Part shown: piece after piece, positions 1-11,230 of the stretch
Numbering within the stretch: position 1 is the first letter of the stretch
How the letters are laid out: the number at the start of each line of letters is the position of its first letter
Source: Pseudomonas sp. NFR16
Lineage (GTDB): Bacteria > Pseudomonadota > Gammaproteobacteria > Pseudomonadales > Pseudomonadaceae
Assembly: GCF_900108875.1 (NCBI RefSeq)
Contig: NZ_FNYJ01000002.1
Span: 717,383 to 781,382 of the forward strand
Reading direction: 5' to 3'
Length of the DNA: 64,000 nt
The notes under the pieces: generated by a model
What the model was told of the DNA's origin: nothing
Seen by the model: the letters and a program-made list of their open reading frames with translations, nothing else
Database searches by the model: none
Made by a program: the position numbers and the translations under genes

Positions 1-1
1 C

Positions 2-121
2 AAACCGACTGACAAAATTGCGATTCAAGTCATGCGTAACGGCAAGGAATTGAAGCTGATGGCGGAAGTGGGACTGCGTCCGCCACAGACGCCGGCCCCT
101 GCGCCTGCCGCTGAGGATTAA
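2..121 (+). CDS. algW: C-terminal end of a DegP/HtrA-type serine protease, probably AlgW (partial)
   Basis: Only the last 39 codons are present; the gene starts upstream of the window. The reading frame gives a PDZ-domain-like end (DKIAIQVMRNGKELKLMAEV) followed by a Pro/Ala-rich tail and a TAA stop. AlgW is the periplasmic site-1 protease that cleaves the anti-sigma factor MucA in Pseudomonas. It commonly sits just upstream of hisC on the opposite strand, as here. The catalytic triad and first PDZ part are outside the window, so the name rests on the tail and on gene order. Another HtrA-family protease is possible. Confidence 0.7.
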   Translation, partial: KPTDKIAIQVMRNGKELKLMAEVGLRPPQTPAPAPAAED

Positions 122-176
122 GCTTCACAGGCGGTGTGCCGGCAAGCCGATTGCTGCCGGACCGCCGCGGCCAACG

Positions 177-261
177 GTAGGAGCGCTTGTCCGCGATCGC
201 GTTCGGTCAGGCAACATACGAGCTATTGACCCACCGCAGCCGCGGGCAAGCGCGCTCCTGC
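177..261. repeat. REP inverted pair between algW and hisC
   Basis: Two REP half-elements face each other: GTAGGAGCGCTTGTCCGCG at 177-195 and CGCGGGCAAGCGCGCTCCTG at 241-260. They fill most of the gap between two convergent genes. This is the common Pseudomonas REP type. The transcript of this region would fold into a long hairpin, which may help separate the two converging transcripts (inference). Confidence 0.8.
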
Positions 262-270
262 AATAAATCG

Positions 271-1323
271 CTACAACGCTCCCAACGCATCCACCAGCGC
301 CTGATTCTGCTCGGGCGTGCCGATGGTGATGCGCAGGAATTGCGCAATGCGTGCCTGCTTGAAGTGTCGAACGATCACGCCCTGCTCTCGCACTTTGGCC
401 GCAAGGCCCGCTGCGTCGTGCTGCGGGTGGCGAGCGAAAATGAAATTCGCCGCTGACGGCAGGACTTCGAAGCCCTTGGCTTCCAGTTGCTCGACCAGAC
501 GCTCGCGACTGTCGATCACCCGCTTGCAAGTGCTCTGGAAATACTCGCGATCGTCGAACGCAGCCGCTGCACCGACGATCGCCATGCGGTCGAGCGGGTA
601 GGAGTTGAAGCTGTTCTTGACCCTTTCCAGCGCCTCGATCAGGTCGGGATGACCGACTGCGAGACCGACGCGCAGTCCGGCCAGCGAGCGTGACTTCGAG
701 AGCGTCTGCGTGACCAGCAGGTTGGGGTAGCGGCTGATCAGACTGATCGCCGTCTCACCGCCGAAATCGATGTAGGCCTCATCGACAATCACCACCGAAT
801 CCGGACTGGATCTGACGATTTGCTCCACCGCATCCAGCGCCAGCAGGCACCCGGTCGGTGCGTTAGGGTTCGGGAAAATGATGCCGCCATTCGGGCGGGC
901 GTAATCTTCGACACGGATCTGGAACTGCTCATCCAACGCGATGGCTTCGTATTCGACGCCATACAAACCGCAGTACACCGGGTAAAAGCTGTAGCTGATG
1001 TCCGGGAACAGCAACGGCTTGTCGTGCTTGAAGAAAGCGTTGTAAGCGTGTGCCAGCACCTCGTCGGAGCCGTTGCCCAGAAACACGTGGCTGGCTTCAA
1101 CACCGTAGTAGCGGGCGACCGCCTGCTTGAGCAGGTCGCTGTTGGGGTCCGGGTAAAGACGCAGGTTGTCGTTGACCTCGGCGCGCATGGCTTCGATCGC
1201 TTTCGGCGACGGCCCGTACGGGTTCTCGTTGGTGTTGAGTTTCACCAGTTTGGTCAGCTTCGGCTGCTCACCGGGCACGTACGGCACCAGATCGTTGACG
1301 AAGGGACTCCAGAATTTACTCAT
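271..1323 (-). CDS. hisC: histidinol-phosphate aminotransferase HisC
   Basis: A 350-residue, PLP-dependent fold-type I aminotransferase that converts imidazole-acetol phosphate and glutamate to L-histidinol phosphate in histidine synthesis. The N-terminal [10 protein letters not shown] motif, the PNPNAPTG motif near residues 151-158, and the Schiff-base lysine K210 in LSKSRSLAG are all visible. Length fits the family (about 350). The start at 1323 is chosen because MSKFWSPFV is the usual Pseudomonas N-terminus; the frame stays open further upstream into hisD. It lies 1 base downstream of the hisD stop, so the two are co-transcribed. Confidence 0.96.
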   Translation of the reverse strand: MSKFWSPFVNDLVPYVPGEQPKLTKLVKLNTNENPYGPSPKAIEAMRAEVNDNLRLYPDPNSDLLKQAVARYYGVEASHVFLGNGSDEVLAHAYNAFFKHDKPLLFPDISYSFYPVYCGLYGVEYEAIALDEQFQIRVEDYARPNGGIIFPNPNAPTGCLLALDAVEQIVRSSPDSVVIVDEAYIDFGGETAISLISRYPNLLVTQTLSKSRSLAGLRVGLAVGHPDLIEALERVKNSFNSYPLDRMAIVGAAAAFDDREYFQSTCKRVIDSRERLVEQLEAKGFEVLPSAANFIFARHPQHDAAGLAAKVREQGVIVRHFKQARIAQFLRITIGTPEQNQALVDALGAL

Positions 1324-1324
1324 G

Positions 1325-2653
1325 TCAGTTGCCTTCCTGATTGTTGTCGACGATCCGGTATTCAGCGCTGCGCGCATGAGCGGTCAGGGATTCGCCACGC
1401 GCCAGCACCGACGCGGTCTTGCCCAGCTCGGACGCGCCTTGCTCGGAGCAGAAAATGATGGAGGAGCGTTTTTGGAAGTCGTAAACACCCAGCGGCGAGG
1501 AGAACCGCGCAGTGCCCGAGGTCGGCAGCACGTGGTTGGGGCCTGCGCAGTAATCGCCCAGCGCCTCGGAGGTGTGACGCCCCATGAAGATGGCGCCGGC
1601 ATGACGAATCTGCGGCAGCCACGCCTCCGGGTTCGCGACCGACAGCTCCAGGTGCTCGGGTGCGATGCGGTTGGCGACCTCAATGGCCTGGGTCATGTCC
1701 GCCACTTTGATCAGCGCACCACGACCATTGATGGACGTATTGATGATCTCGGCGCGTTCCATGGTCGGCATCAGCCTGGCAATGCTCGCCGCTACCTGGT
1801 CCAGAAATTCGGCGTCCGGGCTGACCAGAATCGCCTGGGCGTCTTCGTCGTGCTCGGCCTGGGAGAACAGGTCCATGGCGATCCAGTCCGGATCGGTCTG
1901 ACCGTCGCACACCACAAGAATTTCCGAAGGGCCGGCAATCATGTCGATACCCACTTGACCAAACACGTGACGCTTGGCCGTCGCGACATAGATGTTGCCC
2001 GGCCCTACCACCTTGTCGACCTGCGGAACGCTCTCGGTACCGTACGCCAGTGCCGCTACCGCCTGAGCGCCACCGATGGTGAACACCCGATCGACGCCCG
2101 CAATGCACGCGGCCGCCAGCACCAGTTCGTTGATTTCGCCGCGCGGCGTCGGCACGACCATGACCACTTCACCGACACCGGCGACCTTGGCGGGAATGGC
2201 GTTCATCAGCACCGACGAAGGATAGGAAGCCTTGCCGCCCGGTACATACAGACCGGCGCGATCCAGCGGCGTGACCTTCTGGCCGAGCACAGTGCCATCC
2301 GCTTCGGTGTAGCTCCACGAGTCCTGTTTCTGACGTTCATGGTAATTGCGCACACGGTCAGCGGCCTTTTCAAGCGCCTGACGCTGTGCAGGGGTGATGC
2401 GGGTCAGTGCCAGCTCGAGGCGCTCGCGCGGCAGAATAAGGTCAGCCATCGACGCGACATCGAGGCCGTCGAAACGCTGGGTGTATTCCACCAGCGCCGC
2501 GTCGCCGCGCTCGCGAACGTTCTTGATGATGTCCAGCACACGCTGATTGACCGAATCGTCGGACACGCTTTCCCAGCTCAACAGATGATCCAGATGTCGA
2601 GCGAAATCAGGGTCGGCAGCGTTGAGTCGGCGAATGGTGTTGGAAGTGGTCAT
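1325..2653 (-). CDS. hisD: histidinol dehydrogenase HisD
   Basis: A 442-residue zinc enzyme that catalyses the last two steps of histidine synthesis, oxidising L-histidinol to L-histidine with two NAD+. The sequence carries family signatures such as [20 protein letters not shown] (residues ~131-150), the GPSEILV stretch, and catalytic-region histidines in [10 protein letters not shown] and RIAPEHLEL. The start at 2653 ([10 protein letters not shown]) follows a GAGG ribosome site about 8 bases upstream. An in-frame ATG at 2698 would add 15 unrelated residues. It precedes hisC with almost no gap. A 147-bp spacer separates it from hisG. Confidence 0.96.
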   Translation of the reverse strand: MTTSNTIRRLNAADPDFARHLDHLLSWESVSDDSVNQRVLDIIKNVRERGDAALVEYTQRFDGLDVASMADLILPRERLELALTRITPAQRQALEKAADRVRNYHERQKQDSWSYTEADGTVLGQKVTPLDRAGLYVPGGKASYPSSVLMNAIPAKVAGVGEVVMVVPTPRGEINELVLAAACIAGVDRVFTIGGAQAVAALAYGTESVPQVDKVVGPGNIYVATAKRHVFGQVGIDMIAGPSEILVVCDGQTDPDWIAMDLFSQAEHDEDAQAILVSPDAEFLDQVAASIARLMPTMERAEIINTSINGRGALIKVADMTQAIEVANRIAPEHLELSVANPEAWLPQIRHAGAIFMGRHTSEALGDYCAGPNHVLPTSGTARFSSPLGVYDFQKRSSIIFCSEQGASELGKTASVLARGESLTAHARSAEYRIVDNNQEGN

Positions 2654-2800
2654 AGCGTGAGCCTCAATGAATGGCATGTTCTCAGGAGCCTTGTGCATAG
2701 GCAGGAGCCTAAGCTACCAAGCCATCCGCGCAGGCACCTGAGAAATTTGGCTATGACACGGATAGCTGGGCGCAACCTGGATCAAGGTCGCGCGAAACAG

Positions 2801-3436
2801 TCAGCCGCGGTGTCGCGATTCCACTGCGGTGCGCAGAGTATCGATCAGCGACTGGATACGCGCGTGCTGCATCTTCATCGATGCCTTGTTCACAACCAGA
2901 CGCGAGCTGATGTGCGCGATCATTTCCTGGGGCTCCAGGCCATTGGCACGCAGCGTATTGCCGGTGTCGACGACGTCGATGATCTTATCCGCCAGCCCTA
3001 CCAGCGGAGCCAGCTCCATCGAGCCGTACAGCTTGATGATGTCGACCTGACGGCCCTGCTCGGCGTAATACCGCTTGGCAACGTTGACGAACTTGGTGGC
3101 CACACGCAGTCGGCCCTTGGGCTCGGCAGCCCCGACCGCGCCTGCGGTCATCAGCTTGCACTTGGCGATCTGCAGATCCAGTGGCTCGTAAAGGCCCTGG
3201 CCGCCGTACTCCATCAACACGTCCTTGCCGGCCACGCCCAGATCGGCGGCGCCGTGCTCGACATACGTCGGCACGTCGGTCGCACGGACGATCAGCAGGC
3301 GAACATCGTCCTGGGTCGTCGGAATGATCAGCTTGCGGCTCTTGTCCGGATTCTCGGTCGGCACGATACCCGCTGCAGCGAGAAGCGGCAGGGTGTCGTC
3401 AAGGATGCGGCCCTTGGACAGTGCGATGGTCAACAT
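2801..3436 (-). CDS. hisG: ATP phosphoribosyltransferase, short form HisG
   Basis: First enzyme of histidine synthesis: joins ATP and PRPP to form phosphoribosyl-ATP. The 211-residue length marks the short HisG(S) class, which lacks the C-terminal regulatory domain. It therefore needs HisZ (a HisRS-like subunit, not in this window) for activity and histidine feedback. The N-terminal [10 protein letters not shown] and the PRPP-loop-like [14 protein letters not shown] near residues 163-176 are diagnostic. It sits between murA and hisD on the same strand, in the standard Pseudomonas order. Confidence 0.95.
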   Translation of the reverse strand: MLTIALSKGRILDDTLPLLAAAGIVPTENPDKSRKLIIPTTQDDVRLLIVRATDVPTYVEHGAADLGVAGKDVLMEYGGQGLYEPLDLQIAKCKLMTAGAVGAAEPKGRLRVATKFVNVAKRYYAEQGRQVDIIKLYGSMELAPLVGLADKIIDVVDTGNTLRANGLEPQEMIAHISSRLVVNKASMKMQHARIQSLIDTLRTAVESRHRG

Positions 3437-3607
3437 TGGAAACGTCAGTCCTTATCAGCAAGCGCGCGTCGGGTCACAATCGGCGCCCGACGACTTCCGG
3501 ATCGAACAACGCAGACCCGGAGTAAAACGAATCAGAAAATTCTGGCTGCACTCGGTCACGAACGCTGCCTGGCCGATCGACTCGGCTCAGGCAGCGGGTC
3601 GCAACGA

Positions 3608-5136
<1,529 letters not shown>

Positions 5137-5180
5137 GCTTAACCTCAATCGGCGCCCTACGCGCGCGGGTCGGCCATCAT

Positions 5181-5233
5181 ACAAAAAAGCCCTCTCGTTG
5201 CGAACCCTACTTTGCAGGAGACGGACGAGGGGC
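5181..5233 (-). terminator. rho-independent terminator after the mla operon
   Basis: Read on the minus strand, AGCCCCTCG (5224-5232) pairs with CGAGAGGGCT (5186-5195) with one bulged base, and is followed by six U residues (A run at 5181-5186). It lies directly downstream of the mlaB stop and upstream of ibaG, so it should separate the two transcription units. The long loop makes it imperfect. Confidence 0.6.
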
Positions 5234-5251
5234 TTGATCGATGATCAGCTA

Positions 5252-5557
5252 TCAATGTTGTTCGAACAGCTCGGTCAGACCCGATACCTGTGCGATTTCC
5301 TGCATGTCTTCAGGGAGCGAGCGAACGCTGACCGTTTTGCCTGCGTCGCTGGCGTCGCGCATGAAGGCCAGCAGCAGGGCCAGCCCGACGCTACTGGACT
5401 TCTCGACGCCAGAGCAATCAAGGACCAAAGCCGGCGCATCGCTGGCCTTGATCAGTTGAGCGCCCTGCTCGCGTAACGCAGGGCCGGTGCGGTAGTCGAG
5501 CACGCCGAACAGCTTCAGCTCGCCGCCACCCACCGCCGTGATAGCCGCTTCACTCAT
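5252..5557 (-). CDS. mlaB: STAS-domain protein MlaB of the phospholipid ABC transporter
   Basis: A 101-residue single STAS domain. The core VLDCSGVEKSSSVGLALLLAF is the SpoIIAA-like segment with a serine in the regulatory loop. MlaB binds the ATPase MlaF in the cytoplasm and is needed for assembly or activity of the MlaFEDB complex. Its start overlaps the mlaC stop in an ATGA, indicating translational coupling. The set is also named ttg2 in Pseudomonas (toluene tolerance). Confidence 0.9.
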   Translation of the reverse strand: MSEAAITAVGGGELKLFGVLDYRTGPALREQGAQLIKASDAPALVLDCSGVEKSSSVGLALLLAFMRDASDAGKTVSVRSLPEDMQEIAQVSGLTELFEQH

Positions 5558-6207
5558 TTGACGACCTTGTCAGGCGAGTTTTCGGTGGCGTCCTTGGCCT
5601 TGGCAACTTCGCCCGCCCACCCATCGATGGTTTTGTCCAGGTTGTTGCCGTTGCGCTGCATCGCGTCAGCGAACTGATCGCGGAACAGCTTGCCGATGTT
5701 GATGCCGTTGATGATCACGTTACGCACTTTCCACTCGTTGTTGATGGTCACGAGGGTGTACGAAACCGGGTAGACCGCGCCGTTGTTGCCCTTGACTGAC
5801 ATGTCGACGGACGTGCGGTCAGCCGCCTCTTCCTTGGCTGGCGAAACGGTGATGCCCTGGTTGTTGTACTCCAGCAGCGCATTGCCATAGAACTGGATCA
5901 GGCTGCGCTTGAAGTTTTCCTGGAAGCGTTGCATCTGCGCCGGGGTAGCGTTGCGCGAGTACTTCACTGTCATGATGCTTTTGGAGATGCCGTCAGCATC
6001 GATCACAGGACCGACGATGCCGTTGAGCGCCTCGTAGAACGCCTGCGGATCGGATTTGTACTTTTCCTTGTTGGCAGCCAGGTCGGCCAGCAGCTGCTTG
6101 GTCGTACGGTCCACCAGATCATGAGCGGAGGACGCAGGTGCAGCGTTGGCGAACAGCGGCAGAGCAGCCAGCAGCACCAGAAGGCCACGGCGCAGAATCG
6201 AGATCAT
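5554..6207 (-). CDS. mlaC: periplasmic phospholipid carrier MlaC
   Basis: A 217-residue Ttg2D/MlaC-family protein that shuttles phospholipid between the outer-membrane MlaA and the inner-membrane MlaFEDB complex. A Sec signal peptide (MISILRRGLLVLLAALPLFANAAPA) is cleaved after about residue 20. The mature part carries the family segments NGIVGPVIDADGISK and YTLVTINNEWKVRNVII. The start at 6207 is preceded by GAGGAG; an in-frame ATG at 6222 lies before that site and is not favoured. It overlaps mlaB by 4 bases. Confidence 0.92.
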   Translation of the reverse strand: MISILRRGLLVLLAALPLFANAAPASSAHDLVDRTTKQLLADLAANKEKYKSDPQAFYEALNGIVGPVIDADGISKSIMTVKYSRNATPAQMQRFQENFKRSLIQFYGNALLEYNNQGITVSPAKEEAADRTSVDMSVKGNNGAVYPVSYTLVTINNEWKVRNVIINGINIGKLFRDQFADAMQRNGNNLDKTIDGWAGEVAKAKDATENSPDKVVK

Positions 6208-6218
6208 GAAAAAACTCC

Positions 6219-6686
6219 TCATTTAGCGTCTTTACCCACGGAATTCAGCAGGAATTTGCCGATCAGGTCCTCGAGTACCAGCGACGACTGCGTGTCGTGG
6301 ATGGTGCCGCCGTCTTTCAACAGCTGATCATCTCCGCCAACGCTGATGCCGACGTATTTCTCGCCCAAAAGGCCAGCGGTCAGAATCGAGGCAGTGGAAT
6401 CGGACGGCAGGTTGTTCACCCGCTTATCCACTTCCATCGTCACACGGCCCATGAAGGTATCGTGGTCCAGATCGATTGCAGTGACCTTGCCGATGGTCAC
6501 ACCGGCCATGGTCACCTTCGCTCTGACAGTCAAACCGGCGATATTGTCGAAATTTGCATAAAGTTTGTAGCTGTCGTTGGTGGCGCTGGCGCTCAGACCA
6601 CTGACCCGCAGGGCGAGCAGGAGCAAAGCCAGGATCCCGGCGAGCAGAAACAGGCCTACACCGGTTTCGAGGGTGCGGTTTTGCAT
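6219..6686 (-). CDS. mlaD: MCE-domain substrate-binding protein MlaD
   Basis: A 155-residue inner-membrane protein with one N-terminal transmembrane helix (about residues 8-28) and a periplasmic MCE domain (about 40-120, including LTVRAKVTMAGVTIGKV and ILTAGLLGEKYVGI). MlaD hexamers form the lipid channel ring of the Mla transporter. Its ATG overlaps the mlaE stop by one base (TGATG), and mlaC follows after 11 bases. Confidence 0.94.
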   Translation of the reverse strand: MQNRTLETGVGLFLLAGILALLLLALRVSGLSASATNDSYKLYANFDNIAGLTVRAKVTMAGVTIGKVTAIDLDHDTFMGRVTMEVDKRVNNLPSDSTASILTAGLLGEKYVGISVGGDDQLLKDGGTIHDTQSSLVLEDLIGKFLLNSVGKDAK

Positions 6687-7483
6687 CAGAAGTCTCCAAA
6701 CATCAAGGCGGTCAGAATAAAGTCCAGGCCCAGTACGGCCAGCGAGGCGTACACCACGGTCTTGGTCGTGGCGCGACTGATCCCCTCGGACGTGGGCTCG
6801 CAGTCATAGCCTTGGAATACGGCGATCCAGGTGACGACGAAAGCGAAAACGACGCTTTTGATGACACCGTTGATTACATCATTGGAAAAGGAAACGCTGT
6901 TTTGCATGTTCGCCCAGAAGGAGCCTTCGTAGACGCCCAGCCAGTCCACCGCCACCCAGGATCCGCCCCAGATGCCGACCACGCTGAAAATGATCGCGAG
7001 CACCGGCAGAGAGATGAAACCGGCCCACAGACGCGGCGCGACGATGTACTTCAACGGGTCGACGCCGATCATCTCAAGGCTGGACAATTGCTCGGTGGAC
7101 TTCATGTTGCCGATTTCGGCAGTCAGCGCCGAGCCGGCGCGACCGGCGAACAGCAGCGCCGTCACAACCGGGCCCAATTCGCGCAGCAGCGTGAGGGCAA
7201 CCATCTGCCCCACCGCCTGCTCCGAGCCGTACTTGGCCAGAATACTGAAACCCTGAAGCGCCAGAACCATGCCGATGAAGACGCCTGACACGACAATGAT
7301 CGCCAGGGACATGACGCCGACCGAATAAAGCTGACGCACCAAGAGCTGGAAACCACCGCCGATTCCACCGCGCCCAAGCAGGGCATGAACCAGAAAAATC
7401 CCCGAACGACCCAACACTGCAACAACATCGATCGCTGAGCGCCCCATCAGGCGTACACGATCCATCAATGACTTTCTGCGCAT
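6686..7483 (-). CDS. mlaE: ABC transporter permease MlaE
   Basis: A 265-residue polytopic permease of the MlaE/DUF140 family, the membrane subunit of the phospholipid transporter. Hydrophobic segments and the conserved block [19 protein letters not shown] with the following [17 protein letters not shown] are family hallmarks. Its start overlaps the mlaF stop by one base and its stop overlaps the mlaD start by one base, so the operon is translationally coupled throughout. Confidence 0.95.
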   Translation of the reverse strand: MRRKSLMDRVRLMGRSAIDVVAVLGRSGIFLVHALLGRGGIGGGFQLLVRQLYSVGVMSLAIIVVSGVFIGMVLALQGFSILAKYGSEQAVGQMVALTLLRELGPVVTALLFAGRAGSALTAEIGNMKSTEQLSSLEMIGVDPLKYIVAPRLWAGFISLPVLAIIFSVVGIWGGSWVAVDWLGVYEGSFWANMQNSVSFSNDVINGVIKSVVFAFVVTWIAVFQGYDCEPTSEGISRATTKTVVYASLAVLGLDFILTALMFGDF

Positions 7484-8292
7484 CAGCGCTTCCCCAAAAG
7501 ATCTTCGCGATAATCCGGCGCCGGATAATGGAAAGGCACCGGCCCGTCGGGATCGCCCGTCATGAATTGACGAATGCGAGGGTTATCCGACTGCATCAAT
7601 TCCTGCGGTGTCCCCTGCCCCAACACCTGCCCGTCGCCCACGACGTACAGATAGTCGGCAATGCTCGCGGTTTCTGCCAGGTCGTGGGACACCACGACAC
7701 TGGTGATGCCGAGCGCATCATTGAGCAGGCGGATCAGCCGGACCAGCACGCCCATGGCGATCGGATCCTGACCCACGAAAGGCTCGTCGTACATGAGTAT
7801 CTGCGGATCCAGCGCGATGGCCCTGGCCAGTGCGACGCGACGCTTCATGCCGCCGGAAAGTTCGTCGGGCATGAGCTCGACCGCACCACGCAGCCCCACC
7901 GCCTGCAGCTTCAGCAGGACGATGTCGCAAATCATGTCTTCGGGCAATTTGGTATGGACACGCAGCGGAAACGCCACGTTTTCGAATACGTCGAGATCGG
8001 TGAACAACGCACCGCTCTGAAACAGGACACCCATCTGCTTGCGCGCGTCGAACAGGTCGCTGCGCGACAGCTTCGGCAGGTTCTGGCCATTGACCCAGAC
8101 CTCGCCCGCGTTTGGACGCAGTTGTGCTCCCATCAGTCGCAGCAATGTGGTTTTACCACTGCCTGACGGCCCCATGATGCCGGTGACTTTGCCCCGGGGG
8201 ATGCGAATGTCCACATTGTTGAAGATGCTGCGCGTACCGCGTTTGAAGGACACGCCCTTCAATTCGACCGCGTAGGCGTTATCGGCACTCAT
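7483..8292 (-). CDS. mlaF: ABC transporter ATPase MlaF
   Basis: A 269-residue ATP-binding subunit of the Mla phospholipid transporter, also called Ttg2A. Walker A is GPSGSGKTT (about residues 40-48), the signature is [14 protein letters not shown], and Walker B is [13 protein letters not shown]. It is first in the mlaFEDCB operon, with a 311-bp divergent gap before kdsD. The position of the H-loop histidine in [10 protein letters not shown] is normal, so it should be an active ATPase. Confidence 0.95.
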   Translation of the reverse strand: MSADNAYAVELKGVSFKRGTRSIFNNVDIRIPRGKVTGIMGPSGSGKTTLLRLMGAQLRPNAGEVWVNGQNLPKLSRSDLFDARKQMGVLFQSGALFTDLDVFENVAFPLRVHTKLPEDMICDIVLLKLQAVGLRGAVELMPDELSGGMKRRVALARAIALDPQILMYDEPFVGQDPIAMGVLVRLIRLLNDALGITSVVVSHDLAETASIADYLYVVGDGQVLGQGTPQELMQSDNPRIRQFMTGDPDGPVPFHYPAPDYREDLLGKR

Positions 8293-8378
8293 CTAAACTC
8301 CTTGCGATGCAACCTGTCTCTGAGATGCCGCGTCCTTGACGAACGACACACTATCAGGAGGGGCCGAACAAGCGGCGA

Positions 8379-8408
8379 ACTATAACACCGCTGTGCCAAG
8401 CCGCCAAA
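8379..8408 (-). promoter_or_regulatory. mlaF: candidate sigma-70 promoter for the mla operon
   Basis: On the minus strand TTTGGC (8403-8408) and TATAGT (8379-8384) are spaced by 18 bases and lie about 90 bases upstream of the mlaF start. The -35 match is weak (TTTGGC versus TTGACA), so this is only a candidate. Confidence 0.3.
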
Positions 8409-8542
8409 GCACCAACGTGTCGAGTCGCAAACAAAGAAGCAGATTTCAGACACAGAGGAAATTTCCCGCTTCCGCCACTTGGATTAATCGGCATCAACTG
8501 AAGGACTGAACGCTTCTATAAACAAAGAGCGACGATGAAGCG

Positions 8543-8570
8543 TGAGGCTTTTGAACATTGTCGCTATAAT
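8543..8570 (+). promoter_or_regulatory. kdsD: candidate sigma-70 promoter for kdsD
   Basis: A perfect TATAAT occurs at 8565-8570, 33 bases upstream of the chosen kdsD start. The best spaced -35 candidate (TGAGGC, 8543-8548, 16-base spacer) is poor, and TTGAAC at 8551 is too close. A short untranslated leader would result. Confidence 0.4.
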
Positions 8571-8603
8571 CCCCGCCTTTTCACCAAGCGACCCTTTACA
8601 GAC

Positions 8604-9578
8604 ATGGCCACCGCCCGCGACCTGATCCAATCGGCACAAAGCACCATCCACCTGGAAATAGAAGCCGTGGAAGGGCTGCTTGCGCACATCGATGCGGGTT
8701 TCGTCAGCGCCTGCGAGATGATTCTCGGCAGCAAGGGTCGGGTGGTCGTGGTCGGCATGGGCAAGTCCGGTCATATCGGCAAGAAAATTGCCGCAACCCT
8801 GGCGAGCACCGGCACCCCTTCGTTTTTCGTCCATCCGGCCGAGGCCAGCCACGGCGACATGGGCATGATCACCAGCTCAGATGTCATCCTGGCGCTGTCC
8901 AACTCGGGCACCACCGCCGAGATCGTGACACTGCTGCCGCTGATCAAACGCCTGGGCATCAAGATGATCAGCCTGACGGGCAATCCGGAATCGACGCTGG
9001 CCAAGGCCGCTGACATCAACCTCAATGCCCGCGTCGAGAAAGAAGCCTGCCCCTTGAATCTGGCACCGACCTCCTCGACCACCGCCGCTCTGGTCATGGG
9101 CGACGCCCTGGCCGTCGCCTTGCTGGACGCGCGCGGCTTCACCGCCGAGGACTTCGCCTTCTCGCACCCGGGCGGCGCACTGGGACGCCGTCTGTTGCTG
9201 AAGGTCGAGCACGTCATGCATTCCGGTGCCGAACTGCCGCAGGTTGCACGTGGTACGCCACTGCGCGATTCCCTGATGGAAATGACCCGCAAGGGCCTGG
9301 GCATGACCGCCATTCTGGAAGCCGATGGCCGCCTCGCCGGAATCTTCACCGACGGCGATCTGCGCCGTACGCTGGACCGGCCGATCGACATCCGTCAGGC
9401 AATCATCGACGAAGTGATGACCGTGCACGGCAAGACCGTGCGCCCGGAAATGCTCGCCGCCGAAGCCCTGAAAATCATGGAAGACAACAAGATCGGCGCA
9501 CTCATCGTGGTCGACGAGAACGATCGCCCTGTCGGCGCGTTCAACCTTCAAGACCTGCTCCGTGCGGGAGTCATGTAA
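8604..9578 (+). CDS. kdsD: arabinose-5-phosphate isomerase KdsD
   Basis: Interconverts D-ribulose 5-phosphate and D-arabinose 5-phosphate, the entry to Kdo synthesis for LPS. The 324-residue protein has an N-terminal SIS sugar-isomerase domain (about 35-170, with VVGMGKSGHIGKKIA and LSNSGTTAEIVTL) and a C-terminal CBS pair (about 205-324). The start at 8604 gives the family N-terminus before DLIQSAQ; an in-frame ATG at 8535 would add 23 residues that overlap the TATAAT promoter. kdsC begins at the very next base after the stop. Confidence 0.95.
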   Translation: MATARDLIQSAQSTIHLEIEAVEGLLAHIDAGFVSACEMILGSKGRVVVVGMGKSGHIGKKIAATLASTGTPSFFVHPAEASHGDMGMITSSDVILALSNSGTTAEIVTLLPLIKRLGIKMISLTGNPESTLAKAADINLNARVEKEACPLNLAPTSSTTAALVMGDALAVALLDARGFTAEDFAFSHPGGALGRRLLLKVEHVMHSGAELPQVARGTPLRDSLMEMTRKGLGMTAILEADGRLAGIFTDGDLRRTLDRPIDIRQAIIDEVMTVHGKTVRPEMLAAEALKIMEDNKIGALIVVDENDRPVGAFNLQDLLRAGVM

Positions 9579-10112
9579 ATGAGCGCCGATATGAACGATC
9601 TGATGCAGCGTGGCAAAAACATCAAACTGGCCGTGTTCGACGTCGACGGCGTGCTGACTGACGGACGCTTGTACTTTCTTGAGGACGGCAGCGAATTCAA
9701 GACGTTCAACACGCTCGACGGCCAGGGCATCAAAATGCTCATCAACTCTGGCGTGACCACGGCGATCATCAGCGGACGCAAGACGCCGGTCGTCGAACGT
9801 CGTGCCAAAAACCTCGGCATCGCGCATCTTTACCAGGGACGCGAGGACAAACTCGTCGTGCTCGACGAGCTTTTGCAGCAACTGAATCTAAGCTACGAGC
9901 AGGTCGCGTACCTGGGTGACGACCTTCCCGATCTGCCGGTCATCCGCCGGGTCGGTCTGGGCATGGCCGTGGCCAACGCTGCCGGTTTCGTACGCCAGCA
10001 TGCCCACGGAACTACCCAGGCACGCGGCGGCGAAGGCGCCGCCCGAGAATTCTGCGAGTTGATCCTGAGCGCTCAGGGCAACCTCGAAGCGGCCCACGCC
10101 GCCTACTTATAG
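9579..10112 (+). CDS. kdsC: 3-deoxy-D-manno-octulosonate 8-phosphate phosphatase KdsC
   Basis: HAD-superfamily phosphatase of 177 residues that removes phosphate from Kdo-8-phosphate. The catalytic motif DVDGVLTDG lies near residues 21-29 (nucleophile Asp21 and acid/base Asp23), motif II is IISGRK, and motif III/IV is YLGDDLPDLP. It is cap-less, as usual for KdsC, which forms tetramers. It follows kdsD with no gap and precedes lptC by 10 bases. Confidence 0.95.
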   Translation: MSADMNDLMQRGKNIKLAVFDVDGVLTDGRLYFLEDGSEFKTFNTLDGQGIKMLINSGVTTAIISGRKTPVVERRAKNLGIAHLYQGREDKLVVLDELLQQLNLSYEQVAYLGDDLPDLPVIRRVGLGMAVANAAGFVRQHAHGTTQARGGEGAAREFCELILSAQGNLEAAHAAYL

Positions 10113-10122
10113 AAGTGCATTT

Positions 10123-10695
10123 ATGCTCAGCAAAAAGTTTCGTACGTTTCTGATCTTCGGTGTTCTGGCAGTGCTGCTTGCAGCGGTCGGATACTGGAAT
10201 GTCAGCCCCGAAAGCTTCATGGATCAACCCAAGGCGGCCGTGGACGAAAGCGCGATCGACTATTACGCGATCAACGCCCACAGCATTCAGTACCTGCCCG
10301 ACGGCAGCATGCAATACGACATGACCTCCGATAAGGTCGAGCACCTGAAGGCCACCGATGTCACGCTGATGACTACGCCGGTCCTGCAAATGTACCGTGG
10401 CACCGAATTCCCCTGGCACGTACAGAGCGTGCGCGCCGAGGTCTCCCCCGGTGGCGACCATGTCGAGCTGATCGATCAGGTGCGCATCAACCGCACCGAC
10501 GAAAAGAAACGCACCACCGTGATCACCAGTACCCGCATGACTGTCTTCCCTCAGAAGCAATATGCGGAAACCGCGCAACCCGTTAGAATCGACGGCTTCA
10601 ACGGCGTGAGCACCGGTACGGGTATGAAGGCCTATCTAAAAGAAAGCAGGATACACCTGCTATCGAATGCAAGAGGACAGTATGAGGCTCCTTAA
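10123..10695 (+). CDS. lptC: LPS export inner-membrane protein LptC
   Basis: A 190-residue bitopic protein with one N-terminal transmembrane helix (about residues 7-25) and a periplasmic beta-jellyroll domain. LptC receives LPS from LptB2FG and hands it to LptA. The family feature is weak sequence conservation, with YDMTSDKVEHL and FPWHVQSVRAEVSPGGDHVEL visible. The gene overlaps lptA by 14 bases in another frame. Confidence 0.9.
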   Translation: MLSKKFRTFLIFGVLAVLLAAVGYWNVSPESFMDQPKAAVDESAIDYYAINAHSIQYLPDGSMQYDMTSDKVEHLKATDVTLMTTPVLQMYRGTEFPWHVQSVRAEVSPGGDHVELIDQVRINRTDEKKRTTVITSTRMTVFPQKQYAETAQPVRIDGFNGVSTGTGMKAYLKESRIHLLSNARGQYEAP

Positions 10696-11230
10696 AACCC
10701 TCCCTATTTTGCTCGGCCTGGGCGCAGCACTGGGAAGCGTGAGCGCCTGGGCTCTGCCGAACGATCAGGATCAGCCTATCCGTATTCAGGCCGACGATGC
10801 TCAGCTGGACGACAAGCAAGGTGTCGCGACCTACAAAGGCGACGTGATCATCACCCAGGGCTCGATGAAGGTGACCGGTAACACCGTGACCATCACTCGC
10901 ACCCCTGCCGGCGACATCGACGTCGTGACCTCGGTGGGCAACCTCGCCTACTTCGAGCAGCTGCAGACCGCCGGCGACACCAAGCCCGTACAGGGCTGGG
11001 GCGTCACCATTCAGTACCACGCAGCGCAGAACCGCGTCGTGCTGATCGACAAGGCCAAGGTCATCGACAAGGACAACAACACCACTCAGGGCGAAAAAAT
11101 CGTCTATGACACGGTCCGCAAGCTTGCCAGCGCCGGCCGTGCAACAGGCAGCAAGGTGACCGAAGCCCGTCCGCGCGTCGACATGGTGATCCAGCCGAAA
11201 AAGAAAACCGACCAGCAGAAGGCCCAGTAA
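10682..11230 (+). CDS. lptA: periplasmic LPS transport protein LptA
   Basis: A 182-residue OstA-like protein that polymerises into the periplasmic bridge carrying LPS to LptDE. A Sec signal peptide ends about residue 23 (GSVSAWA). The mature N-terminus has the family segment [20 protein letters not shown]. The C-terminus is Lys-rich. The start at 10682 follows AGAGGACAGT; the longer ATG at 10667 lies before that site. The stop overlaps the lptB start (TAATG). Confidence 0.93.
   Translation: MRLLKTLPILLGLGAALGSVSAWALPNDQDQPIRIQADDAQLDDKQGVATYKGDVIITQGSMKVTGNTVTITRTPAGDIDVVTSVGNLAYFEQLQTAGDTKPVQGWGVTIQYHAAQNRVVLIDKAKVIDKDNNTTQGEKIVYDTVRKLASAGRATGSKVTEARPRVDMVIQPKKKTDQQKAQ

Larger units (their letters stand above)
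8293..8603. other. divergent intergenic region mlaF / kdsD
   Basis: This 311-bp gap separates the divergent mla and kds-lpt operons and must hold promoters for both. Candidate -10 boxes are listed separately. I see no small gene, REP element or clear operator. The frame of kdsD stays open up to 8535 but that stretch overlaps the candidate promoter. Confidence 0.6.

Noticed and set aside
3564..3595. GCTGCCTG...CAGGCAGC hairpin between murA and hisG as a terminator
   Set aside because: No U tract on the minus strand, and murA-hisG read-through is plausible.
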